DNA of 64,000 nucleotides from a gamma proteobacterium HdN1 (GTDB taxonomy: Bacteria > Pseudomonadota > Gammaproteobacteria > Pseudomonadales > Ketobacteraceae), in assembly GCA_000198515.1 (NCBI GenBank), contig FP929140.1, positions 966,527 through 1,030,526 on the forward strand, in the 5' to 3' direction. Below the pieces are notes generated by a model. That model searched no databases, was not told the origin of the DNA, and saw only the letters and a list, made by a program, of their open reading frames with translations. Within the stretch, counting starts at the first letter, position 1; every line of letters begins with the position of its first letter. Shown piece after piece: positions 1 through 9,874 of this stretch. Both the position numbers and the translations under genes were made by a program.

Positions 1-669
1 GTGTTGATGGTTGCGACCGGTTGGCTGGCGCGTCGCAAACGTCGCTATCCTGCGATTCTCATGTACACCATTGGCGGCTTGGCGCTGCTGACGGTCGGCT
101 TAGCATTTGCCGCGTTTGTAGCGATGGGTGGTTTTGAATTGCTGCCGATCTTTCCGACTTCTGTCGCTGCACTGGTTCTGTTGGCTTCTATCTGGATGAA
201 CCGCCGTCAGTTTCAGCGTTATGGGCCGCACAAGTGCGCCAAATGCGGTGGCCCAATGGTGCTGTTATCGGAGGAGGAGGACGACAGTCGTCTGAGCAAG
301 ACGCAACGGATTGAGGAACAGTTAGGCAGTATTAATTATGACGTTTGGCAGTGCCCCGCCTGTCTGCACCACGATATTGAGTCGCACGTAGCCTTCGTAA
401 CATCTTATGGAGAATGCCCAGAATGTCATGCCCTGACGCTCAAGGAGGATGTTACTACACTGGTGGAAGCGACTACCTATCGCAGCGGCAAAGAACGCGT
501 GGATGCACATTGTCAAGCCTGCAACCATCGGTCCACGAAGGAGCGCAGAACGCCAGAGCTTTCCAGTAGCAATTCTTCCAGTGGAGGGGGTGGTGGAAGC
601 AGTAGTGGCGGCGGTGGTGGTGGCGGTGGTGGTAGCAGCGGTGGCGGGGGCGCGTCGAGGAGCTGGTGA
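1..669 (+). CDS. TPM-family membrane protein, C-terminal part (5' end outside window)
   Basis: This reading frame is open from the first base, so the N-terminus, where a TPM (YgcG-type) domain would lie, is probably outside the window. The visible part has two hydrophobic segments around residues 18-42 and 46-64. A region with paired Cys-x-x-Cys zinc-ribbon-like motifs follows (CAKCGG, CPACLHH, CPECHA, CQACNH). It ends in a long Gly/Ser-rich tail finishing in ASRSW, typical of TPM-domain proteins that sit beside LemA. The stop codon overlaps the start of the LemA gene, so the two are probably cotranslated. The precise function is unknown; TPM/LemA pairs are inferred to act in the envelope. 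Confidence 0.7.
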   Translation: MLMVATGWLARRKRRYPAILMYTIGGLALLTVGLAFAAFVAMGGFELLPIFPTSVAALVLLASIWMNRRQFQRYGPHKCAKCGGPMVLLSEEEDDSRLSKTQRIEEQLGSINYDVWQCPACLHHDIESHVAFVTSYGECPECHALTLKEDVTTLVEATTYRSGKERVDAHCQACNHRSTKERRTPELSSSNSSSGGGGGSSSGGGGGGGGGSSGGGGASRSW

Positions 670-1220
670 TGATGATTTTCACGGCGGTATCGTTGTTGGC
701 ATGGCTCGGGTTTTATCTTTGGTACCTGCTAGCGTACAACCAGTTGGTGGCGTTGCTTAAAACCTGCGAGCAGGCGTGGGCGCATGTGGAGGTGGAGTTG
801 CAGCGCCGCCATGATCTTATTGGTAATCTGGTCAATGTGGTGAAAGCATATGCCCAACACGAAGCAACGGTTTTGCAGCAGACGACTCGTGCACGCAGTG
901 CGGGGCCGATGAGTGTGGTGGAAGCGAACCGCGCAGGCCACGAAGATGCCCAGCGCTTAAGCGGATTGTTGGCATTGGTAGAACGGTATCCGCAATTGAA
1001 GGCAGACACTCAATTCACGCAATTACAGCAGTCATTGATTGATACGGAAAATCGTATTGCTGAGCGTCGTAGTGCCTATAACCAATGTGTAAATCGCTAC
1101 GAAATTTTACGTACTACAATCCCATCGTTACTGGTTGCGTGGGCGGGCCGCTTTGCAATGCAAGGTTTTTTTGACGCCCAAGATGAGACGGCGGCGGCCG
1201 TGCGGGTGAATTTGTCATGA
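666..1220 (+). CDS. LemA family protein
   Basis: The protein has 184 residues, close to the usual LemA length. It has one N-terminal membrane anchor (residues 3-24) followed by the family core: a Trp-Ala-x-Val-x-x-x-x-x-x-Arg-x-Asp-Leu-Ile-x-Asn-Leu-Val stretch at about residues 38-58, then helical coiled-coil segments and the late N-R-Y-E motif near residue 144. LemA proteins are membrane-anchored helical bundles of uncertain function, often paired with TPM proteins as here. The start overlaps the stop of the upstream TPM-type gene, and its own stop overlaps the next start, so the three genes form a tightly coupled unit. Confidence 0.85.
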   Translation: MMMIFTAVSLLAWLGFYLWYLLAYNQLVALLKTCEQAWAHVEVELQRRHDLIGNLVNVVKAYAQHEATVLQQTTRARSAGPMSVVEANRAGHEDAQRLSGLLALVERYPQLKADTQFTQLQQSLIDTENRIAERRSAYNQCVNRYEILRTTIPSLLVAWAGRFAMQGFFDAQDETAAAVRVNLS

Positions 1221-1681
1221 GGCATTTGTTGGTTCTGAGTGCCGCCACCCTCGTTTTTGTTCTTATCACCGCAGTTTCATGGAAGTATGATGCGAGCCGC
1301 GCCACGCAATCCCAACGTGATCAACAACAGGCGGTTGACGGACGATTGCTGGCGCTGGAAATAAACTATCTGCAGGGCGCGCATACACTGCTGTCAGTGA
1401 TCGTAGCACGCCAATCTTCTGGTGCGGCCTCTGCGTCGAACACCTTGCAAACCTTGGCTGATAATGTGGAAGCTGCAATCTCTGAATTTCCTAGTCAGCA
1501 GGATATTGATGCGCGGAAAGCAGCTTTCGAGAACCTGCAAAACCGCATTCAGATTGCGTTGTTGCAGCAGGATCCCACCAGCCTCGGAGATGCGGTTGCC
1601 CAAGAATGGCGGCGGCAGACGGATCGCATGAATGGTGCGCTGCATCGACGTCGCGTTTTGGTGGAGCAAATGGAAGAGTGA
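1217..1681 (+). CDS. Hypothetical membrane-anchored coiled-coil protein
   Basis: The family is not recognised. The 154-residue product has one hydrophobic N-terminal segment (about residues 3-20), which may be an uncleaved anchor or signal peptide. The remainder is charged, helical and rich in Gln and Ala, suggesting a coiled coil in the periplasm. The start ATG overlaps the stop of lemA (ATGA), so it is probably made together with LemA and may work with it. Its size and layout recall a second, diverged LemA-like helical protein, but no LemA core motif can be pointed to. The downstream HAD fragment begins immediately after it. Confidence 0.6.
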   Translation: MRHLLVLSAATLVFVLITAVSWKYDASRATQSQRDQQQAVDGRLLALEINYLQGAHTLLSVIVARQSSGAASASNTLQTLADNVEAAISEFPSQQDIDARKAAFENLQNRIQIALLQQDPTSLGDAVAQEWRRQTDRMNGALHRRRVLVEQMEE

Positions 1682-2238
1682 GTAGACGCGCCGCGCCTTG
1701 TATATGGAAGGGGTTAGCGTCTAAAGACTATCTACGGTTGAGCGAAATTACCGCGAGCAAGCTATGGCGAGGTCAGTCAGCACAGTCATTCAGGGAGATG
1801 ATCCGGCAACGCAAGTTAGTGCCCGGTATTCAGATCGTGTTTGATTTTCTCCATCGCCACGGGATTGCAACAGCGATTGTAAGTTCTGGCCCTTATCAGT
1901 TGGCAGAGCGAGCGCAAGCGTTATTTTCCATTACCGATATTCGGGCAAACCGGCTTGATATCGACGGTCGCGGAATTTTTGTCGGCACCGTGGAGGTGCA
2001 GGTGCTAGATAATGCCAAGCAAATTGCGGGCAAAGCTTTGCAGGAAAGATTTGGGGCCACATTTGAAACGACTGCCATGATTGGCGATTCGGCCAGTGAT
2101 CAGGCGCTTGCGAGTATTGCTTCACTGTCCATCGCCTATGATGCGGATTGTGCTGATTTTTTACAGGCGTGCAACCACCGATTGAATTCAGGCGAAATGG
2201 AGAGGGCTGTTGCTCTGCTGGCGGCACGAGTTCAATAA
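1681..2238 (+). pseudogene. HAD-family phosphatase fragment lacking motif I
   Basis: The frame contains most of a SerB/HAD-type phosphatase: a cap-like stretch, motif II (VSSG), the conserved Lys of motif III (in DNAKQIAGKAL) and motif IV (GDSASDQ). The N-terminal nucleophile motif DxDGT, which every active HAD phosphatase needs, is absent. The frame can be extended upstream to an ATG at 1606, but that stretch overlaps the preceding gene in another frame and shows no HAD residues. The best reading is a 5'-truncated, probably inactive remnant whose beginning was replaced by the LemA-type unit. It could still be translated from a GTG near 1680. No phosphatase role should be assumed. Confidence 0.6.
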
Positions 2239-2397
2239 GGGGGGGGCAGTCTCTTGGCTATGCCCAGATGTGATTCCCTCGTTATTCAGTGTGTTCAGGG
2301 GGGCTGTCTACCAAAAAATTTACATCATGGATGACTATACTGGCCCCAGATTCCTCCAAGTATACTGCCGTCCAGTCACCTGACAAGGATTGCCATC

Positions 2398-5160
2398 ATG
2401 TCTACTCTTATCGGCCTTGGCTCAAGTCTGCTTATTTTTCTGGCCATGGTATTGGCGCTGATCTATGGCAGCGCTTTGCTTCAGTTGCGTCGCGTGCGCT
2501 GGCGCACTGGTCCTGCTTATGCGCCTGCAGCAGAAATGGCCGCCACCGATGCAGAACGCCAACTTGCAGAATCGGCAGGCAACGGCCTGAAGGCGCAGGG
2601 ATTCGAACCGGCCTTCTGGATTCAGGCACAGGAACCCACCCGGCAGGATGCCAGCATCCTCCATGTCCAAGTCTGGATTCATCCGCGATATTGTGCCTAT
2701 GCCCAGATCGCACCGCACCCACAGCCCGAGCATTATCAGCCGACCCAACTGGATTTTCTCACGCTGTATGACAGCGGCAAGCTGCTGCACACCATCAATG
2801 GTATCCAACACTTTCTTGGTGACAGCCCGAAGCAATGGGATCTGATGGATGGCTATCTACCATCACTGACCGCGCACTGGGAACTGCATTGCCAGCGCAT
2901 GACGCAACAGTTGGAAGCACCCTGCGCGATGGATGTCGCGCGTTTCTGCGAGCTGTCCAACAATGGCCTGAACGACTACCTGCAACTGCAGGTGCAGCAA
3001 GGCGAGATGGTTGACTCAGGCGATGGCCGCTATCGCGTCACATGGAAAGGTGCCTGGCGTATGCTACGGCGCCAGCAAGTGGCTGCTCCCAAAGTACGCG
3101 CCATGACGCAGCAGATGCTGCAAAACCAGAGTGGGCCACCCAATCCCGCCGCTGATGTGCTTGCGCACGAGCGTTACGACGCCATGACCCGTGGCGCACA
3201 CTCTGGCGTGGCCAGCCGATTAGGGCTACTGCTGGTTTCACTGCTGGCATTCGGAATCAGTTTTGGCATGCAGATTGATTTCACTACCGTTGCTATCTTG
3301 ATCGGTGTGCTGCTGGTACATGAGTTGGGGCATCTTCTGCTCATGGCGCTGTTCGGTTTTCGTGATCTACAGGTTTTGTTTATTCCATTTCTGGGTGCCG
3401 TAGCCATGGGACGCCACTCCCATTGCCCCGCGTGGAAACGAGCGCTGATTGATCTGGCGGGGCCCGTCCCCGGCCTGATATTGGCAGGTACGCTCTGGTA
3501 CACAGGTGCCGCCGGACAATCTGATTTCTGGATGCAGGCAACCATGCTACTGCTGGTACTGAATTACCTGAATCTGCTGCCCATTCATCCGCTGGATGGT
3601 GGGCATCTGTTGCAGATGCTGCTAATGCAGCGCTGGCCCCGCTTGCAAGTTGCGTTCTGGGCTGTCAGCGTGGCTGGATTTTTTGCATTGGCTTGGTGGA
3701 TGAAATCAGCGGTACTGGCCGCGCTGGGATTTCTGTTCGCATTTACGTTACTCCAACAGACGCGGGAGGCCCGCATTCTGCGGCACTTGCGCCAATCCAA
3801 GCCAAGCCTTCCTGCCGACAATCGCAGCCTGCCCGCACTCTATACTGCCATGTACGATCTGAAGCTCCCGTGGAAATTTGCCCAACGCTTGCAGAGTGCG
3901 CGCAATCTACTACAGCATCTGACGATTCCATCCCCATCAGTACGGGAGTCTCTGTTTGGTCTGTCAATATACTTGGTTACACTGATCGGAACGCCTGCTC
4001 TGGTGATGTGGGAAATGCCGGAGCTGATTCACCGCTTCGTTCCCGCAGCCAATATTGAAACACCCGACTGGGACAAACGACTCGCAAAAGCCCGCACCCA
4101 TGAAGAGCGGGCAGACATTCTGCTGCAGGCAGGCAGCTACCATTACTGGATCGGGGAATCTGACATTTCTGAGCATTACTTCAGGCAGGCTCGCACGCTG
4201 CTGACTGACGCAGGACTTGCAGAATCTCCGGCTATGGTGCGTTTATTGATTGATCTGGCCAGCATCCGCATAGAAGCTGAATCAACCCACACCGAAACAG
4301 CAGCATCCCAAGCCGTAGAGCACCTTGAACAGGCACTGATATTGCTGGACAAACTTCCCGTCGAATCCGGCACCCTGATCCAGAAGGCACGCGCACTGGA
4401 AATGAAAGGTGATATGACCGACGCACAAGAGCAACCGGATATGGCGCTGGCACTGTACGCCCAAGCCCTGCAATTACAGCAAAATGATGACAACGCATTG
4501 CCCAGCGATTCCAATAGTCTGTTGCTGAAACTCGCACGCATTCACTTGCATCAAGGCAACGCCAGCCAAGCTGATGCCTTGTTTGAACGTGCACTACAAG
4601 CCCTCGAAAATTCAGGCTACGAAGAGCAAAACGTGCAGTGGATGACACTGAAGGAATACAGCGCCGCCCTGTCGAATCAGCAGCGATATGCTGACGTTCT
4701 GTCCGCGTTCGACCGCTATCCGATTCCAGATACTGAGCATTCGGATTACTGGTACACGCAGATGCTTGATATACGGGCATGGGCACTGTTCAGTAATGGC
4801 CAGACGAAGGAAGCGGCTGCCCTCTATGAACAATTGGCATCGCGCTATCAGTCATCAAAGCCAGCATATCGGAGCAAGTATGCGTTACCCGACGCGCTTG
4901 CAAAATTACTGGTTGTGCAACATGTACTGGCCGGTGGCGGTAATGAAGTGCATCCAGCACCACGCGCAGACGCCTTCGCTCGCTTGCAACAGCTTTTGAA
5001 CGACGATGATATCAATATTGAGTCCTACCTTGAGCACCTTGATTGCGAGTGTAAACAAAACGCAGGCGGGTACGAATTGCAGCAAAGCCTAGACATGCGC
5101 GCAGCAGTGCAACGCTATGGCGGCATATCCCATCCTGATAAAATCAACACTCCAACATAG
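2398..5160 (+). CDS. M50 site-2 protease-like membrane protease with C-terminal TPR repeats
   Basis: This large 920-residue protein joins two modules. An N-terminal membrane anchor (residues 5-25) is followed by a soluble region, then a membrane zinc-protease core: HELGH at about residues 308-312 and the third-ligand motif LPxHPLDGGH at about residues 395-403, flanked by hydrophobic segments. This is the M50 (S2P/SpoIVFB) arrangement, so intramembrane proteolysis is the likely activity. After more membrane segments and one at about residues 517-540, the C-terminus from about residue 560 is made of tetratricopeptide-like helices, which usually bind protein partners. The gene stands alone. Its stop codon lies in a 16-bp tandem duplication. 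Substrate unknown. Confidence 0.85.
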   Translation: MSTLIGLGSSLLIFLAMVLALIYGSALLQLRRVRWRTGPAYAPAAEMAATDAERQLAESAGNGLKAQGFEPAFWIQAQEPTRQDASILHVQVWIHPRYCAYAQIAPHPQPEHYQPTQLDFLTLYDSGKLLHTINGIQHFLGDSPKQWDLMDGYLPSLTAHWELHCQRMTQQLEAPCAMDVARFCELSNNGLNDYLQLQVQQGEMVDSGDGRYRVTWKGAWRMLRRQQVAAPKVRAMTQQMLQNQSGPPNPAADVLAHERYDAMTRGAHSGVASRLGLLLVSLLAFGISFGMQIDFTTVAILIGVLLVHELGHLLLMALFGFRDLQVLFIPFLGAVAMGRHSHCPAWKRALIDLAGPVPGLILAGTLWYTGAAGQSDFWMQATMLLLVLNYLNLLPIHPLDGGHLLQMLLMQRWPRLQVAFWAVSVAGFFALAWWMKSAVLAALGFLFAFTLLQQTREARILRHLRQSKPSLPADNRSLPALYTAMYDLKLPWKFAQRLQSARNLLQHLTIPSPSVRESLFGLSIYLVTLIGTPALVMWEMPELIHRFVPAANIETPDWDKRLAKARTHEERADILLQAGSYHYWIGESDISEHYFRQARTLLTDAGLAESPAMVRLLIDLASIRIEAESTHTETAASQAVEHLEQALILLDKLPVESGTLIQKARALEMKGDMTDAQEQPDMALALYAQALQLQQNDDNALPSDSNSLLLKLARIHLHQGNASQADALFERALQALENSGYEEQNVQWMTLKEYSAALSNQQRYADVLSAFDRYPIPDTEHSDYWYTQMLDIRAWALFSNGQTKEAAALYEQLASRYQSSKPAYRSKYALPDALAKLLVVQHVLAGGGNEVHPAPRADAFARLQQLLNDDDINIESYLEHLDCECKQNAGGYELQQSLDMRAAVQRYGGISHPDKINTPT

Positions 5161-5180
5161 CTCTACTCCAACATGGCTCT
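5149..5180 (+). repeat. Tandem 16-bp duplication across a stop codon
   Basis: Two adjacent 16-bp copies (actccaacatagctct and actccaacatggctct, one mismatch) span the TAG stop of the M50/TPR gene. The second copy has lost the stop. Similar short tandem duplications recur elsewhere in this window. Confidence 0.8.
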
Positions 5181-5267
5181 ACGCAGTAACAGGCAGGTGC
5201 GACATGTGCGTCCAGATTCCCCTATGGCGGAGACATGCTGATGCGCGCCACCTGTCGGCGGGCATGG

Positions 5268-6071
5268 TCATTTCTTGATGGCCAGCACGCCGTCGCCGAT
5301 GATCTCGGTGCTAAAACCCGCTTCCCGCAGCCGCTTGGCGACTTCGTTGGGTACATCGCGCCCGGTGGTGAGCTTGTTCGGCGTACCAGTATAGTGGAAC
5401 AGTCGGCCCTTGCGCTTCAGTACGCGGGCCAATTGATGATAGAACGCTTGGGAATACAGTTCGCCCGCGATGCCAAAGCGCGGCGGATCGTGCAGGATGG
5501 CATCGAATGACGCATCCGGCAGTGAGTGAATTTCCTGAGAGCTGTCGCCATTGATGAGCTGGTAACGTTCCTCTGCCTGCGGCGACCAAGGATTGTGGCT
5601 GCGTATCCAGATTACATCGGGATTTTTTTCAAACGACGTGATCTGGCGGGCATTGCCCTGCAAACACCAAGAAGCGAAATAGCCGAGGCCCGCACAGGTA
5701 TCCAGAATGGTTTTGCCCGCAGGCTGGATTAGTTCCACCTTGCGGCGCGCATCTTCATAGGGGGAAAGCTGTGCGCTCGGTAGCATCTTGATGCCGTCGA
5801 TTTCGAACGTGGGCGCACCCCATTCGGTGGGCACCAGCTTGATTAGCGACCCACGATAACGGGAGACTGGCTCGAAAGATTCGCCATCCCAATAGTAGAT
5901 CGTGCGGTCCTTGCATTTGGTTATGTACGGATATTCCTGACCGGCAAAGTGCCAGTGATCAGTACTGGCATCGACGCGGACAATGGTTCTGCCCAGATCC
6001 AGGGAACACTCCGCACTGCCGGTGGTTGCGCGCAGTAGATCGTGGACTTCAAGGGTGAGCAGGGGGTGCAT
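5268..6071 (-). CDS. Class I SAM-dependent methyltransferase-like protein
   Basis: The product has 267 residues when started at ATG 6071 (MHPLLTLEVHDLL). This start is preferred because the upstream extension runs antisense-like through the SulP gene end. A Rossmann methyltransferase core is visible: glycine loop DTCAGLGYFA (about residues 133-142), the acidic end of strand 2 (SFEKNP) and a catalytic-region DPPRFG motif at about residues 197-202, followed by a Gly-rich late strand. The N-terminal third is a small beta-rich domain. DPPRF resembles the N-methyltransferase DPPY motif and spermidine-synthase-like folds; the substrate cannot be read from sequence. It lies just downstream of the SulP transporter on the same strand. 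Confidence 0.7.
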   Translation of the reverse strand: MHPLLTLEVHDLLRATTGSAECSLDLGRTIVRVDASTDHWHFAGQEYPYITKCKDRTIYYWDGESFEPVSRYRGSLIKLVPTEWGAPTFEIDGIKMLPSAQLSPYEDARRKVELIQPAGKTILDTCAGLGYFASWCLQGNARQITSFEKNPDVIWIRSHNPWSPQAEERYQLINGDSSQEIHSLPDASFDAILHDPPRFGIAGELYSQAFYHQLARVLKRKGRLFHYTGTPNKLTTGRDVPNEVAKRLREAGFSTEIIGDGVLAIKK

Positions 6072-6100
6072 GAGCTTTCCGGAAAGGGTTGGGAAATTGT

Positions 6101-7870
6101 TCAGTAATGTTTCCACTTCACACCCGATTTCAGCACATAATCTTCCACGGCGCTTTCTATGGTGGGATGAAAAACGTTTTGCCCTAGTACGTCGATCAAT
6201 TCGAATTTTTTTATCTTGTCTTTCACTGGGTCCTTCATTTCGGCAAAGTGCAACTCGATGCCGGTACTTCGCAGGATGTCCAATAATTCCGCCAGCATAT
6301 CTGCGGAGGTTACATCCACGCTGGTGACCGGCTCGGCTGTTACCACGACCCAGCGCACGGGCGTGGGGGATTCCGCTACGGCTTTCAAAATAGAATCCTG
6401 AAACAGTTCGGCATTGGCAAAAAACAGCGGCGCATCCCAGCGAAACAGCACCAGCCCCGGCACAAGGTGCGCATGGGGATAGCGTTTGATGTCGTGAAAA
6501 CCGCGTACTCCATCGGCGCGCCCCAGAATCGCGGAGTGCGGACGCCAGCCATCCCACAGGAATTCAATTATGGCAATGACAATGGCTAGGCCGATACCGG
6601 GAATGGCACCCAGCACCACCACGCCCGTGAAGCATCCCATGGATAGCCAGAATTCCCAGTTCTGAATGCGGTAGATGCGTTTCAGATCACGAAATTCAAA
6701 CAGACTGATGGCGGAGGCAATCACCACGGCAGCCAGTGCGCTGGTGGGCAGGTATTGTAGCAGATCGGGTGCCAGTACCAGCAGCAGCGCCACGACCAGT
6801 GCGCCCACCACGCCGGTGATTTGGGTTTTGGCACCGGCGGCTTCGGCTACGGGGGTGCGCGATGAGCTGCTAGAGATGGGAAAACCCTGAAAAAATCCTG
6901 CAGCCAGATTGGCGGCACCTAGGCCGATCATTTCCTGATTGGGATTCACATAGCTGCGGGTCTTTGCGGCATAGGTGCGCGACAGCACGCTGGTATCCGC
7001 GAACGAAACCAGCGCCACCGCGAGACCGCCGATGATCACGGATTGCAGTTCTTTCTGCGTGATCCAGGGAAGTACGAACGAAGGCAATCCCTGGGGAAGG
7101 CTGCCGAGCACTTTTACGCCTGCTGTTGTATCCAGATTGAAAATGGCGGTAATTGCAGTGACGGCAGTGACTGCAATCAATACACTGGGCACGCGGGGGA
7201 AACGTTTCAGTGCAATAATAATGGCAATCGTGCCTGCGCCGATCAGCAGCGAAGCAGTGTTGAATTGCTGCTGCAGAATGTTGATGCTGATTTGCAGAAT
7301 GGTGTTGATGGCGCCATCGGCATCGATGGAAAAATCGAACACCTTGGGTAGCTGGCTGATCAGCACTGTAAAGGCGATTCCATTCATGTAGCCATAGCGA
7401 ATGGGTTTGGATAGAAGTTCAGTCACAAAACCCAGCCGCAGCAGGCCGGCACCGATACAGACCAATCCAGAAACCACCGCCATCGCGCTCGCCAGAATCA
7501 CTGCCTTGGCAGGATCGCCCTGGGAAAGTGGAAATACCACCGCCAGAATCAACGCTACCAGCGCAGAATCCGGCCCCAGTACCAGTATGCGGCTAGGGCC
7601 GAACAGGGCGTAGGCCAGCAAGGGAATGATGGTGGCGTACAGGCCGTAAATGCCCGGCACGCCGGATGCTTCCGCGTAGGCAATGCCCACTGGCACCAGC
7701 ATGGCGGTGAGTACCAGCCCAGCAGTGATGTCTTGGGATAGCCAGCCGCGCTGGTACGTTGCCAGCATGTGAAGGCCGGGCATCCAGCGTCGCCAGCCGG
7801 TGGTGCCTGTGCCGGGGATATAACCCAGACGTCCGGGGTCTTGTGGAGGTATGGGGAGCTGATGAGGCAT
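6101..7870 (-). CDS. SulP family inorganic anion transporter with STAS domain
   Basis: The 589-residue protein has the SulP layout. The N-terminal signature near residues 47-90 contains DITAGLVLTAMLVPVGIAYAEASGxP and GLYATIIPLLAYALFGPSR. About ten to twelve membrane helices follow, and a C-terminal cytoplasmic STAS domain runs from about residue 450 to the end (VRWVVVTAEPVTSVDVTSADML). SulP proteins move sulfate, bicarbonate or other anions across the inner membrane, coupled to protons or sodium; which anion is moved here is not evident. The gene is followed, 29 bp after its stop, by the methyltransferase on the same strand. No carbonic anhydrase lies next to it, so a bicarbonate role has no contextual support. 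Confidence 0.9.
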   Translation of the reverse strand: MPHQLPIPPQDPGRLGYIPGTGTTGWRRWMPGLHMLATYQRGWLSQDITAGLVLTAMLVPVGIAYAEASGVPGIYGLYATIIPLLAYALFGPSRILVLGPDSALVALILAVVFPLSQGDPAKAVILASAMAVVSGLVCIGAGLLRLGFVTELLSKPIRYGYMNGIAFTVLISQLPKVFDFSIDADGAINTILQISINILQQQFNTASLLIGAGTIAIIIALKRFPRVPSVLIAVTAVTAITAIFNLDTTAGVKVLGSLPQGLPSFVLPWITQKELQSVIIGGLAVALVSFADTSVLSRTYAAKTRSYVNPNQEMIGLGAANLAAGFFQGFPISSSSSRTPVAEAAGAKTQITGVVGALVVALLLVLAPDLLQYLPTSALAAVVIASAISLFEFRDLKRIYRIQNWEFWLSMGCFTGVVVLGAIPGIGLAIVIAIIEFLWDGWRPHSAILGRADGVRGFHDIKRYPHAHLVPGLVLFRWDAPLFFANAELFQDSILKAVAESPTPVRWVVVTAEPVTSVDVTSADMLAELLDILRSTGIELHFAEMKDPVKDKIKKFELIDVLGQNVFHPTIESAVEDYVLKSGVKWKHY

Positions 7871-8217
7871 GGAGTTTTAAAGCGCCTTTTCGCCGAAATC
7901 CTAACATATTAAATCCGCGCATGAACTGCCCAATATGCCCTTCGACGTCAGAATTCAGCCCTTTCGCGCCAGATATTATTATTGTTGTTGCTTAGCACGC
8001 GCGGAAAGATGACAGTGGGCGCCCTGCGGATTCTTGCTGGCTCGCTGTGAAGTGACCCGCCCCGCCAGCCCTTGCTTTTCCCGCCTCTGTACTAGACTTG
8101 ATTGTATCCGCACTGTTCATCCCGGTGTATTGGATTCAGACTCTCGGGATGATGCGCTGTGCTTCGTGGTGGGAGCAATTCCCTATATTTTTGCGCATTC
8201 ATTTCGGGCTGAGTTTC
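7871..8217. other. Intergenic region between divergent sulP and chemotaxis receptor
   Basis: This stretch of about 350 bp separates divergently read genes and should hold both promoters. A short AT-rich run with repeated att/gtt triplets lies near 7974-7993. No clear operator, terminator or RNA gene could be identified. A frame from TTG 8098 continues into the receptor gene, but it lacks protein-like features before the ATG at 8218. Confidence 0.4.
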
Positions 8218-9832
8218 ATGACGTTCCTGCAATCCGTTTCTTGGAAGTACAAACTCGGTTTTGTGGTGATTCTGCCGATTCTGGCCGCCATCATTGTTGG
8301 TGGTATCGGTGCCGCCAACCTGCATTCCACTACCCAGACACTGCGCGCAGAACTGGCGCAATCCCAGGAGCACCAGAGCAGCGCGAGCAGTGTGCTGGTG
8401 TCCATTCTGAATGTGGATCGCTCGCTGCAGGCGCTGATTGCGGCCGATACTCCCGCTGCGATCCGCACCCATGCCATCGCCACCATCAAGGCCGCGTCGC
8501 AGGTGGATGAAAGCGTGCAGCGATTGCAGACGGCCTTGCCGGAAAACACTCAGGTTGCCAAACTCAGCACCCTGTTGCAGGACATTAAGCAGCGGCAGAT
8601 GCGCGTGCTGGGTGCCGCCAAGAAAAATCTGGATACGGATGCGCTCACGGAAGTGGAGGCCATGCAAGCCACCTTCGATGATCTCGTGGCGCAGGCCCAG
8701 CGCATCGTGTCAGAACGAACAGGCGGCGCTCACAGAGCTGGCCAATGCCAATGAACAGGTCAGCCAGCAGGTTATTTCTACGTTGATCATTCTGCTGATC
8801 GTCTGCGTGCTGATTTCCGCAGGCATGGGTGTCGTGCTTGTACGCCTGCTGCTGCGCTCGCTGGAAGATGTCCGCCGGGCCATGAAGGCATTTGCCGCTG
8901 GCAATCTCAGCCTTGACCTGCAGCAGCAGGGCAACGACGAGCTGGGTGTTACCATTCAGGCCCTGCAGGACGCCACCGGTTCTACCCAAGGCATCGTGTC
9001 CAGCATCCGGGATGAGGCTAGCGGCTTGGCGTCGGATGCCGACAAGGTGGTGCAGGCTGCCCAGTACAGTGCTGGCCAGGCCCAGGCGCTGACCGGCACG
9101 GTGAATAACATGCTGAAACAGTTGCAGCAACTGCTGGACATGGCCGATCAGGTGATGACACGCACCCAAGACAGCGAGCAGGAAGCCGCCGCCACCTCCC
9201 AAGCCTGCAAAATGGCCAGTTACAACATCAACGCAACCCTGACCCGGTTCGGAACCTTTCATCAGGACATGCAACACGCACTGCAACGGGCGCAAGAGCT
9301 ATCCCGTTCCGCCGACACCATTACCAGCATCACCCAGACCATCCGCGCAATCTCCGAGCAGACCAATCTGCTGGCCCTCAACGCTGCCATCGAAGCCGCC
9401 CGCGCCGGCGAGCAGGGACGTGGTTTTGCCGTGGTGGCCGATGAAGTGCGTTCGCTGGCCCAGCGTTCAGGTGAGGCAGTCGCAGAAATTTCCACCTTGG
9501 CCCAGTCCATGTCGAGGGCCGTAGAAGAATCCGTGTCGGCCCAAGAAAAAGCCGCGCGACTAGTGGCAGACAACATCGCCAGCATCGAAGACACCGGACG
9601 CAGCACCCTTTCCGCCAGCACCTCTGCCGACAGCACTCAACAGCAGATGGAGGCCGTTAGCCGGCTCAACCAAGAACAGAAGCATGTCATCGACGCCATC
9701 AACGACTTCATGCAGCAACTGGGGGCCATCGCCCACCAGACGCAGGAAGAAGTGCGGCATCTGGATGCTTTGTCCTGCCATCTGCGTACCACCTCGCAAA
9801 AACTCAACCAACTGGTCAGCCATTTCCGCTGA
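8218..9832 (+). pseudogene. Methyl-accepting chemotaxis protein, interrupted by a frameshift
   Basis: The two halves make one chemoreceptor. The first half (8218-8709) has an N-terminal membrane helix (MTFLQSVSWKYKLGFVVILPILAAIIV) and a helical periplasmic sensor. The second half, in the next frame from 8711, has the second membrane helix, a HAMP domain and the cytoplasmic signalling domain, with the hairpin tip [37 protein letters not shown]. The frames meet at cgcatcgtgtcagaac: reading must skip one base near 8710 to pass from RIV into [11 protein letters not shown]. As written, translation ends at 8754 without a signalling domain. This is either a true inactivating indel or a sequencing/assembly error; there is no homopolymer at the site to favour error. 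Confidence 0.8.
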
Positions 9833-9874
9833 TCCGCAATTCACTCGCAACGTCTGGAATGGAGATTGAAGCGT

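Noticed and set aside
471-760. Overlapping frames with His- or Val/Ala-rich products over the Gly-rich tail of the TPM-type gene
   Set aside because: They arise from the repetitive ggt/ggc codons of the real gene.
5268-6557. A 429-residue minus-strand frame beginning inside the SulP gene
   Set aside because: The first 160 residues are low-similarity translation of the SulP coding strand in another frame; methyltransferase features begin only after ATG 6071.
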